Source of the DNA: Platerodrilus igneus
Lineage: Eukaryota > Arthropoda > Insecta > Coleoptera > Lycidae
Direction: 5' to 3'
NCBI GenBank assembly: GCA_036346225.1
Contig: JARFIW010001104.1
Coordinates: 6,784,001 to 6,848,000, forward strand
Length of the DNA stretch: 64,000 bases
The notes under the pieces were generated by a model. The model searched no databases. It was not told the DNA's origin and was given only the letters and a program-made list of their open reading frames with translations. How positions within the stretch are numbered: the stretch's first letter is position 1; every line of letters begins with the position of its first letter. Positions 10,526 through 20,127 of the stretch are shown here, piece after piece. The translations under genes and the position numbers were made by a program.

Positions 10526-11842
10526 ATGCCGACCCAACACTCCCCCAAGTCTTCGCTTGGGGGTAGAATAACACCAGACTCAGACCACACACAACACATA
10601 ACCCCGACATCACCAATGGAGTTTGACCCTGCTTTTCAAAGCCAAGTAAGCGTCTTACTAACACCCTCTGCCAACCCTCTAGCAACCGAAACATCACGTA
10701 ACAAAAGATTGAGGGGAAGTCCCAGTCACAACAATCCGGAACACATAAAACAAACCATTTTAGAGCACTTAGAAAATCTAGGGACAGACCTTTTAAACTT
10801 TATAGACAACGAACTAGACCCCAGCAACCGCTTGCGAATGGGCGCCCAAAGACTTTTAAGAGACAAAGTAATAAAACTCATATATCTACAAGCTGAACTA
10901 ACCGGCGAACATAAATTTATTAAACAACAAAATGATACACTACAAGAAAAGATAATTGAAACCAAAGTAGAAAACAGCCATCTTAAACAACAGAAAATGC
11001 TCAACCCAGCCATGTTTTCAAACACGTACGCGAACGTGACGGCAACAAATAAAACTCAACCACCAAAAACAGATGCTATATCTAGAGCCATCGGCAATCA
11101 AGCTGCTACAGTATTCATAACCTCTAAAACGGGACAGAGTACAAAACAAATACAAGACACCTTCATTAAAACAATACATCCGACAAAAGACAAAACTAAA
11201 ATTAAATCAATGCGTTTAACCGCAAACGCGCTAATAATAGACACGGACAACGAAACTGAATCTAATAAAATCCTAAACCATCCCGAACTAAAAAAAACAC
11301 TTGACTGCGAGAAACCACGAAAAAAGAAACCACTAGTTATTATCTACGACGTCCCAACCTATCTTAAAGACGAAGAGGTGCAAGAATTAATCTATACACA
11401 GAATTTCGAAACAATCATTACCAAAGAAGAGTTCAATAACGAATTCAAGCTAAGCTTTAAAACCGGCCCAAAAAACAAAGCAACGCAACACCATGTTGCA
11501 GCTGTAACGGGAAAACTAAGAAATCTACTAATAAACAAAGGGAAAATATACATTGAGTATCGCAGCGTAACCGCAAAGGACTTCCTAGTCGTACCCAATT
11601 GCATGAGATGCTTAGACTTAGGACATGTAACCAAACACTGCAAACATAAGACCGACACATGTGGACACTGCGGAGAAGACGAATCACAACACAAGAAAAC
11701 CGACTGCCCAAAACATGCACACCCGGCTGTGTGTATACCTTGTCTTAAGCGAAACAAGAAATGTGCATCAAACCCAAAAGACTGCCCAACACATAAGATG
11801 CTTATGGACAGACTAATTCATAAAACAGATTATGGACATTAA
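10526..11842 (+). CDS. LINE-P ORF1, Gag-like nucleic-acid-binding protein
   Basis: This is an intact 438-residue ORF. The N-terminal part is polar. A short coiled-coil-like stretch (about residues 85-150) is followed by a domain of LINE Gag type with IIYDVP at about residue 275. The C-terminus has three Cys/His knuckles: CMRCLDLGHVTKHC, CGHCGEDESQHKKTDC and CIPCLKRNKKCASNPKDC. Such proteins coat LINE RNA and accompany it to the target. The stop overlaps the next ATG by 11 bases (ATGGACATTAA, 11832-11842). The same overlap length occurs in LINE-C, which supports linked translation of downstream ORFs. The family call (R1/I/Jockey-group ORF1) is firm; the exact clade is not. Confidence 0.9.
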   Translation: MPTQHSPKSSLGGRITPDSDHTQHITPTSPMEFDPAFQSQVSVLLTPSANPLATETSRNKRLRGSPSHNNPEHIKQTILEHLENLGTDLLNFIDNELDPSNRLRMGAQRLLRDKVIKLIYLQAELTGEHKFIKQQNDTLQEKIIETKVENSHLKQQKMLNPAMFSNTYANVTATNKTQPPKTDAISRAIGNQAATVFITSKTGQSTKQIQDTFIKTIHPTKDKTKIKSMRLTANALIIDTDNETESNKILNHPELKKTLDCEKPRKKKPLVIIYDVPTYLKDEEVQELIYTQNFETIITKEEFNNEFKLSFKTGPKNKATQHHVAAVTGKLRNLLINKGKIYIEYRSVTAKDFLVVPNCMRCLDLGHVTKHCKHKTDTCGHCGEDESQHKKTDCPKHAHPAVCIPCLKRNKKCASNPKDCPTHKMLMDRLIHKTDYGH

Positions 11843-12626
11843 ACCCATACAAAGCACACACAAACCACCCTCAAAAGTTCAACGAGACAGAGCCCGGGCA
11901 AACAAATACAAACAAACAAGAACACACACCATACAGGAAACACACCTTACGACTACCACCATAACACAAACGAAACCGAACCTGACGACCACACAAACGC
12001 ATGCAACAACACCAACACACAACACACACACACCCCAAAACCCGATGACCACACAAACGCAAACCACAACAACGATGACAACAAATACCACACAAACATC
12101 CCCAAGACGGAATACATTAAAAACCAAAGTCGCCAAACTCATGGCCCTAATAAAACCCCCAAACAAAATCCACCCAACATGCGACAATCTCATTAAACCG
12201 ACAATACCCCCAAAATCCGCCGACATAACACAAACGCACAACACGCACACAGCCCAAACCAAGCCACAGGAACCAACACTGCACATAAACGGCCACACAA
12301 TAAACACTACAACGCCCACACGACCCAACATCTATGCCTCCGACCCTACCAAGATATACCAAAACATAGAGACCAATATGTGTATAACACGCCTGGAAGA
12401 AACCAGAACTCTTACAACGGCACTACGACACATCACAAGATTAGGACACCCGAATGGGAGGACAGTCACGTATAAAATAACAGAAGCAGAAGACCGAATG
12501 TACCTCAAAAGCAATGGACTACCAACCGACCACAAAGAGCTAACATACTTATTACAAATTGCCTTTAAAAGACGTCACGAACATCTAGACCTTGGGGACA
12601 TCTACCGACATTATAATTTGAATTAG
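11832..12626 (+). pseudogene. LINE-P middle ORF, split by LINE-C
   Basis: The frame starts inside the ORF1 stop. The first ~110 residues are low complexity (Thr, His, Asn, Gln, Pro), following an A/C-only base composition. From about residue 115 to the end it looks globular, with TRLEETRTLTTALRHITRLG and KELTYLLQIAFKRRHEHLDLG. I recognise no family and see no endonuclease motif. The true frame runs to DIYR (12611). The last five codons and stop are LINE-C sequence, and the frame resumes after the TSD at 20048, ending at 20127 inside TAATGG, which overlaps the ORF2 start. Its length without the insertion would be about 286 residues. An extra ORF between ORF1 and ORF2 is unusual for this group. 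Confidence 0.7.
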
Positions 12627-13985
12627 GGCCGCTATACTTGCGGCCACGTCCCCAATGCTCCACCCGGAGGTACTACATTGGGTTTAAACGCGAAAAAAAA
12701 AAACGTGCTTCTAATTTATACTAACTTCATATTTGATCCACCCTAAATAAAAACTAAATAAAAATCTAACAAACCTAACAAGCTCTAACAATCTAACAAA
12801 CATAAAACCTGACCAACTGAAACAAACTAAAAACAAAAACTAAAAACATGGTTGTAAATAATGGTATCCCTAGCGCTGACTTTGGAGTATACCCGATCAA
12901 CAAGAATACAAGCAAAAATAAGAGGGGAGGGATCCGTAATACCGGATAGCAGACGCCGGTTCTGCTTACCAGTGCGACCTGAAGGGTCGTCTTAAAACTA
13001 TCCAAATCTAGCTAACTAATTTAAATTCATCCCTAGCTTTCCTATCATTCCCTAACTGATTTATATTATGATTACAATCTTCACACATCTACTCTTCCTT
13101 CCCAAATATATACTGCAACCAAAATGGCGACAGAACGTCAAACAAAATAAATATGCCACAAAATGCTAAAATACATGCTAATAAGTAAATAAATATAAAG
13201 TGTAAATATAAAATATAAATAAATATAATTATATAAATATATAAATAAATGTTTAATAAGCGTTAAGCATATAGCAGTGCACAAAATAGCGAAAGCATCA
13301 CCCTATTTATCAGGTGCACTCGCACAAGCATTATGTCGGCTAGCGCCTTTACACACCAAACGTGCTTGTTATATTATTTCGAAAACTACTAATTAATGTA
13401 AATCAATGCCTGTGCGAGTACAGCCGCCACAATTTAGTCTTACCTCGATAATAAAATTCTCCAGCATCCGAAGATCTGGTCGTCTGCCTACATCTAACTG
13501 TAACTTACGTCTAAGGGGAGATGTGGTGCACTGCTAAAGTCCTGGTGGGTATGCACTAAATGTTCTTGGGGGATCACAATCACTATCACTTCACTTTCAA
13601 GTCCTGGGGGATGCGCGGTTTCACTTTATTATATTATCTTTGTTTATTTTATTGATTTAATTTAATGAGGGTTTCTGATTTATTTGTTATTGTTTATTTG
13701 TTATTATTTATTCCCGATTTCGATTTTCCGCGCATAATTATGAAGATAGGCAGTGACTTGTATTAATGGTGGGGGTTTCTCGTGCATATTGGACATTTGG
13801 GTATAAATTTTTTTTTTTTTTTTTTAAATATCAGGTTTTGGTTAATCAAAACTCGTATCCTTACTCACGCCAAGTCAATCTAAAATTTTTCAATCCTCCC
13901 ACCAACCCCACCGAATTTTACACGCGATTGTCATTATCTAATCTCGCGACCCTTCCCGCGAATTCTTTTAAGGCTGTCCAGAACG
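12612..13985 (-). other. LINE-C 3' untranslated region
   Basis: This is non-coding on the sense strand after ORF2. It holds an A-run (T-run 13808-13826 on the plus strand), an AT-rich stretch near 13140-13260 and several GC-rich hairpins around 12890-13000. The last 70 bases contain a T-run and two stem-loops, and the element then ends abruptly at the target site without a long poly(A). The small ORFs here are not credible genes. Confidence 0.65.
12627..12681 (-). promoter_or_regulatory. Two 3'-terminal hairpins of LINE-C
   Basis: GGCCGC (12627-12632) pairs with GCGGCC (12640-12645) around a 7-base loop. CCAATG (12652-12657) pairs with CATTGG (12676-12681), with an inner CACC/GGTA stem. The second hairpin, read in LINE-C sense, matches the hairpin of both SINE copies. 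LINE reverse transcriptases of the stringent type recognise such 3' structures. Confidence 0.75.
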
Positions 13986-16900
13986 CCTTCTGTTAACCAC
14001 TTCCCCGACTTCCTCTAGGCTCTTTGGCCATGCCAGACCTAGGATAGCTAGTTTGCTATCAGCCAACCCTCGATTTCCCGCCTCAAGCGGGCAGTCGAAG
14101 AGCACGTGCTCTGCGCTTTCCGCGCCCTCACCGCATTCGCAGCGGTCGCTGTTGGTTAGACCGAACCTTTGTAAATACGCCTTCAGGGCGCCGTGCCCTG
14201 TTAATCAACTGCACCATTTTGTGATCGAGCTTAACCTCAATCCTACCTCTAGCTTCTATGCTCGGTATGAATTTGTGGGTCAACCTGCCCGTGGCAGCGT
14301 TGTTCCACCTCTCTTCCCATTGTCGAATTGATTTTTCGCGCAGCTTTCTTTTAATTAAAGACCTCGGTATCGACGAATGTGATATCGAAAGTCGCCCGTC
14401 GCGGCCTCTTTAGCTAATTCGTCAGCCCTATCATTTCCTGCGTTACCATCGTGCGACCTAACCCAACAGAACTTTAAACGTCGAAACTTGAGCGCTGTAT
14501 GCGCTATCCTCCAGAACGTCCGCCTGGAGGTCTGTCGAGGTGTTCATGTTTGTTAAAGCCGTCAGCGCTGATTTACTATCGCTGATTATATAATAATCGT
14601 CTCTGCCGTGTGATTTATTACGTAATCGATAGCCTCTCGTATGGCTACCAATTCGCACTGGAAGATAGTGCTCCAGTTCGCGAGTTTGGTTTGAAACCGA
14701 AACACCTCCCTTTCCTGTTTAAATACGACAAACGCCGCGCCTGCTTGTCCGTCATCCATACGTGAACCGTCCGTTAAATTCTAATACCCGTTGCGTCCCG
14801 ATCACCTTCGACAAACTCGATCCTCTAATATCGGCCGGATGCCCCAACTCTGATACCACGATCTTTCTTGCAACGTCCCTATTACCAAGATTAATATCTT
14901 CGATAATTTCGCGCCCTTTCCTATATCTATAATCTCTATCTCTAATCTCCTAACGACATATTCGATAGGAGAGTCCTACTGATCACCAGGACAGCCTCCG
15001 TGGAGGTGGTCCTGTATGCCCTCGCCGCCTTTACCGCGGTTATGCGTTGCACGCTCGTTAATTGACGCATCTCCCGGACTTTACAACCTTCCGCCCATAC
15101 GGATGCTGCGTACAGCATTGCCGGTTCAATTGCTCCGGCATAAACCGGTCCTCAGCGATTCGCCCCTGAAACCCCAGTTTATTTTCGCCGCCGCCATCAT
15201 TCTATTTGATATTTCTCCGCCCTTACTTTTTACATACTGTACGTGCGCTTTCCAATTTAATTTATCGTCGATCTTTAACGCCGAGGTACGTGATGGCAAT
15301 CTTTGAAACGGGATTTTCTCCTCCTAGCTCTAGCCTAGGAGGTCGCTGTCCGGTTTTGTGCCGAAATAAAGCGCCTCTGACTTCGACGTGTTAAATTTTA
15401 ATTTTACGTTCTGTGACCATTCGTGTAATTTATTCAGAGCCTCGTTTGGTTTTGTACGCATTTCCATTAGTAATCGCGATCTGATAATTAAAAGCGTATC
15501 GTCCGCAAATCCAACGAATTGAGCATCCTGCGGGCAACTTGACCCTGAAGATGCTTTCATACAACAACTTCAAAATGTGGGACCAGAACATGACCCTGCG
15601 GGCATCCCTTTCCACCTCGCGCGACAAAACTTCACCCGGAATTTCACCTGTGCCAGTCGTCCCGAGAAATAACTCTTGATTAAAGACATCAAGTTTCCGC
15701 GGACAACCTCTACGTTCTAACTCGCAAACGATTAATGGCCACCAGGCAGCATCAAATGCTCCTGAAATATCCAAAGCAACAACAACACAGTGCTCTTTAG
15801 CATCTCTCGCCTGTTTAATTTCCCCGACAACAAACTCCAACGCGTCGATAGTCGACTTACCCTCCATAAAACCGAACTGTCGTTTGTTAAAACCGCCGCT
15901 GTCTCTCACTAGGTGCTCAACTCGCGTAGTCATAACGCGATCTAAAGCTTTCCCAGCACCGGTAGCAAGCTAATTGGACGATAGCTGCCCGGGTCTGACG
16001 CATCCGCCTTTTGGGTTTGGGATAAATTTTACGTTCTGGATTTTCCAGCAACGCGGAAATACACCCCTTTCTAAACAAAGATTAAACAACCCGGCAAAGA
16101 CACACGGGGCTAACAGGCACGCCTCCAGAGCTGCGTCTGAGTGATTCCGTCATGCCCCGGCGCCTTCTTAGGGTTCATCCTCCTAAGAGCCCTGACAACC
16201 TCGTGAACTAGGATTGCCTTATCGGCACCTGTTCCTTGCGCCTCTGCAGCTTCCAAGACGAACTAAATCGTGCGACCCTTCATCCTCCTCGGGATTATCC
16301 GATGGGAAGAATTTTTCTAATAAATATTCCGCCGTGGTTTTAAACCTTCCGTGTATTCGCCATTTGTTTTCTTTATATTACCGAGCGCGATTTTTGTTGT
16401 TTCCTCTAATTACGCGGTATGCGGTTCCCCAGGTTCTTTCTCTGAGTTTCGCGTGCAAAATTCTTTAAATTTATTCGTTCGCGTTTCTTCTATTAATATT
16501 TTATATTCGCGGTAACTTTGATTATATTCTATTCTCCGTTGTTCTCTTATATCTCCCGAGGCGCGTTGATAGCGGCGCCTTAGGTTACGCGTTTCTGCCC
16601 GCTTGGTGGTTAGTTCTCGTGTCCACCAGGGTACGCTGTCTTTAAATGTTTTCTTTGGCGGCATGGAATACGACGACGCGTCTACCACCGCGTCGTTTAG
16701 TTTTTCGCAAGTGTTTCTATTTCTCTGCCTCTCGGCAGTTAAATAGCTCATTCTCGAGCGCTGGGATGCTTTCGCCGAATTTTTGTTTAAACCGCTCCCA
16801 ATTTGCTTTTTATTGCAGAACCGCGGAAAGATAGTTAGCTGCTCGTTTTGGCTTTTTTCGGCATCAATATCCCACGTAATCAATTTGTGCTCAGAGAGCG

Positions 16901-17570
16901 TTACCTCGTCCGACCTAAGTTCCCAATTATGAATTTTCTAACATCTCGTGCGAGGCTGCAGTAATGTCTATAAAACTGCTGCCTCTATGCCCTCAAACGT
17001 AGGTGAATCATTAGTGTTTATCACACTAAGATCCCATTCCGTAAAAGATCAGCAACCTGCGAGCCTCTATCGTCTTCGATAGGGCTGCCCCATAGTGGCG
17101 ACTTGGCATTAAAGTCTCCCCGATTATTAGTTTTTATTCCTTCCAATTTTTCGAAAAATGCCTTCGATTTGGTTTATTAAGTCCTCGGTTTGAGGATTTT
17201 CCCGTCGGGAATCGACCGGTGGAAAATACGCGCTAATCACGTAAAACGTATTTAACCCCGTTTTTATTTCGGCCGTCGTTATAAAATCGTCTGATAAATT
17301 ATTTAAAATTATTCCGGCGCACGTCCCGTTATTTATTATGATCCCGCTACGCGGTCGTTCGCTGTTTGCGTTTAAAACGGTAACCCCCTTCCCAAAACCT
17401 GTTATTTTGTGGCTATACAGGTGCGGTTCCTGTATAAGCCCGATGTCGATATTATTTTCGCTGAATAACTTTACGAAGTTATTTGTAGCCCCTTTTCCTT
17501 TCCCGAGATTTAATTGCGCGAATTTTATCTTCTTGCTTCTTTTAAATCTATCTTTTTCTTCACGGTCCAT
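13986..17570 (-). pseudogene. LINE-C ORF2, endonuclease-RT-RNase H, frame-broken
   Basis: It starts at 17570 within the ORF1 stop (ATGGACCGTGA overlap). The AP-type endonuclease shows KFAQLNLGKG, LIQEPHLY and, out of frame, AKSPLWGSP. RT motifs are APGHDGI near 16150, RQFGFMEGKSTIDAL and LDISGAFDAAWWP near 15800, and FADDTLLI near 15500. Further on lie an RNase H-like SDSKSALTAL (near 14560) and a terminal CxC...H...C cluster near 14090-14150. This is the enzyme set for target-primed reverse transcription. At least five frame shifts or stops separate the domains. The WWP after the RT Asp is typical of the R1 group; RNase H is more usual in the I group, so the clade is left open. Confidence 0.85.
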
Positions 17571-18927
17571 AATCGATGTTCCGTGTGATTGCGTTCTTCA
17601 ATCTCAGCATCGTGGGGCATCTACTCGACTTGGCGTCGTGGCGCGTATCGACCTTCGCACCACCGCCAGTTCTGTCGTTTGCCCTAGCGCAAACCACACA
17701 GCAGGGGATTGCCCTCCGGCAATTCTTGAATTCGTGACCGACTTCGGCACAGTTACCGCACCACTGTACCTTCTCCTGCACTCCATCGATCTATGGCCGT
17801 ACTCGTAGCACCTGTAGCACTGGGTCATCGAGAAGTGGTCCCGGCCCAGACTCTTCGCCACCTGAGGTTTATAGCTTCAGCTAATAAACGCCCTCGAAGT
17901 GTGGGGTCACTTCGAAGACTACATTGACGAAGGGATCCCTAGGGCCCTTTCCGCCAAATCTAAATTTCTCCCTCAGGTGGTCTTCAATCTTCAAATCGCC
18001 GAAGCGGGGATTCTGGCACGCGATCAACCGCACCAGCTCTTCCGCCTTCATCCCCGCTTCGACCCCGGAAGAACGACCCGTGGGCGCTTCTTCTCGATCG
18101 TCTTCGCCACGAGCTCTTTGCAGTGACCGCCGACCTTCGACTGCAATTTCTTGGCGTCTTCTCGACCCGCGCACTCAACTACCACACCGCCCCTACGGGT
18201 CCTACGAGCTCCGACACGACAAAACCATCACGAGCGGGATCGACCTTCTTCTTCAGGGTCGACATGACGTCTTCTTTCTCCCTGGCCTGGCGTCGACCCT
18301 AACTGCAAAGGTGGGCGTCGCACCTGCAGCAGCTGCAGCATACGACGCCTTCCGCTGCATCGGCACCTCCTGGCTCCCAGAACACTGCTGCCCTGAAACA
18401 CAAGCAACCACCGCTGGACTTCCCCCGACAACATTAGCTCTCCCAGAATCACTAGCCACAAGCCGCAGCGCCCTAACCATGCCTATAAGTTGATTCGCCG
18501 CGTCGAGGAAATCATCCAGGGCGTAGCGAATCTTCTTTCTGTCCTCCACGACGATAGTGGCGGAGGTCGTCGGCACCCTCCCGGAGATGGCCCAGTGCGC
18601 CTTCCTCACCCTCAATCTCAGGAGGTCCAGCTCATCGAGGTCGCTAGCAGCAACGCTAACGTCGCTGCTAGTCGACATCTTTCGCTGGGCTCCCGAAGTT
18701 GAGGGCAATTCAGGCGCCGCAACCACCCCAGGGGGCCCCGACTCCTCCGACACGACCGCCGCAGACACAGGCTCCTCTACCTCCTCCTGAATCCCTAACC
18801 TAACATCTTTTAAAATTACCTTCAGCTGTTTCCCCCCAACAGCGCCCTCAGCCTCCGACCTATCAGACTCCGACCTATCTCCCCTCTTCTTCCTGGGCAA
18901 CGGCTCCTCGTCGCGGTGGACCACCAT
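17560..18927 (-). pseudogene. LINE-C ORF1, zinc-knuckle Gag-like protein, frame-broken
   Basis: On the sense strand it begins MVVHRDEEPLPRKKRGDRSE and reads openly to about 18253, shifts frame, continues near 18174-17881 and ends with two CCHC knuckles (CYRCYEYGHRSMEC and CGNCAEVGHEFKNC) plus a third Cys cluster, closing at IDYGP. This order is typical of R1/TRAS-type ORF1. Base composition is clearly GC-rich against an AT-rich background. The intact protein would be about 450 residues. Confidence 0.82.
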
Positions 18928-20032
18928 GCTGACAAATCAAACGACAAGATGACCCCTAAAACGCAGCTCAAAAACCACTTGACCGTTACGACGCTAAAAG
19001 AACGACGCTAGAAGAACGCAAAACGTTGGTCCAATAAAAATGTTTTGTTTAAAGGTGACCCGTAAGCAACCTTGTATTTATTTAAACTTCGAACCGCCCG
19101 ATTAAATATTAAATTTTAACAAAAATGCAACAAGCACTAAGCGTCAAAACAACAACTAGAATCAAATAAATTCCCTAACGCAATTCGATTCAAAATGTAC
19201 CGCGAAGAACACTATTTATTTATTTTAAATTTTTTAAAACCGCCAAATCAAATTTAAATAAACTAATTACTTCAAAATATTAAAATATCTAATCTATAAA
19301 TAACAACACTTTATTTTTAAATGTGTAATTAAGAAAATAAGGTCGAGCGCAATCGGAATGTGGTAACCGGAAATGACCTTTCACTTTATCGCTTGGTAAC
19401 TAGCACAACCCGTAACTGATACACCGCTTAATTACACCAAAATCGATTTTAAAAGCACTTATAAGTACGCGTGTACTTAAATTTATATTAAAATTGTTTT
19501 AAAGTTTACAGTTTTTGAGATATTTATTTGATTTAAAAGGGCTTAGATTTTTGTTTTTTGGTTATTATTTTATTATACGCGCACTATAAAAATTTCACAC
19601 ACTTTTTGGTTGTTTTACCCGGTTTTTTACTCGATTTACGCGGTTTTTATTTTAAATTTATTATTAAAAATGCCTCTTTAAGTTATTTCGAAATTATTTT
19701 TGAGTATTAGTTTAGTATATTTTTGTTTTATTAACCCGAAATTTATTTAGTTTATTTTAAAACGCAAATTTAGTTTAAATTACAAGGACAACGCGATTTA
19801 TTTAGTTTTTATTTAGTTTAAATTCTGTTTTAAAATTTTTATTTTACTGCCCTGTATTTAAAATTTGATAGCACACAATTATAAAAATAAAACACAATAA
19901 AAAGCAAAGCTTCAAATAAAATAATTCAACAATAAATAATAAAACCCTAGATAAAAACTTACTGTTTGTTATTGCTGAAGCAGGAGCTCGGCAAAAACAC
20001 GTCCGCTCGCTTCAAGCGGCAACTAGAAAGTG
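18928..20032 (-). other. LINE-C 5' untranslated region
   Basis: This AT-rich sequence of about 1.1 kb precedes ORF1. No long frame is present. It ends at the TSD GGACATCTACCGACA. No promoter motif was identified. Confidence 0.6.
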
Positions 20033-20047
20033 GACATCTACCGACAG

Positions 20048-20127
20048 CAGGTAATGGCGCATGGCAGAAACGCATTTGACTATACCAAACAATGGCCCGA
20101 GTGCTACTTTCACACCCTACATCCCTA
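20048..20127 (+). pseudogene. LINE-P middle ORF, 3' end
   Basis: This is the continuation, in the same codon phase as the first part, across the 15-bp TSD: QQVMAHGRNAF...FHTLHP and a stop. The stop TAA overlaps the ATG of ORF2 (TAATG), the stop-start arrangement used for reinitiation in several LINEs. Confidence 0.65.

Larger units (their letters stand above)
12612..20032 (-). mobile_element. LINE-C, R1/I-group LINE
   Basis: This is a minus-strand, apparently full-length element of 7.4 kb flanked by the exact 15-mer GGACATCTACCGACA (12597-12611 and 20033-20047). In the sense direction it has a ~1.1-kb 5' region, ORF1 with zinc knuckles, ORF2 with endonuclease, RT and RNase H-like parts, and a ~1.4-kb 3' region ending in two hairpins. 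ORF1 and part of ORF2 are much richer in G+C than the surroundings. The element closes LINE-P, so it is the youngest certain layer of the stack. Confidence 0.85.

Noticed and set aside
11871..12535. Minus-strand ORFs rich in Cys, Val and Gly
   Set aside because: Shadows of the A/C-rich middle ORF on the opposite strand.
10526..12626. A gag-only LINE separate from the endonuclease-RT ORF at 20128
   Set aside because: The exact 15-mer at 12597-12611 and 20033-20047, with reading frame continuity across it, shows one LINE split by LINE-C.
12624..12626. TAG as the natural stop of the LINE-P middle ORF
   Set aside because: The stop lies in inserted LINE-C sequence; the original frame continues after the right TSD copy.
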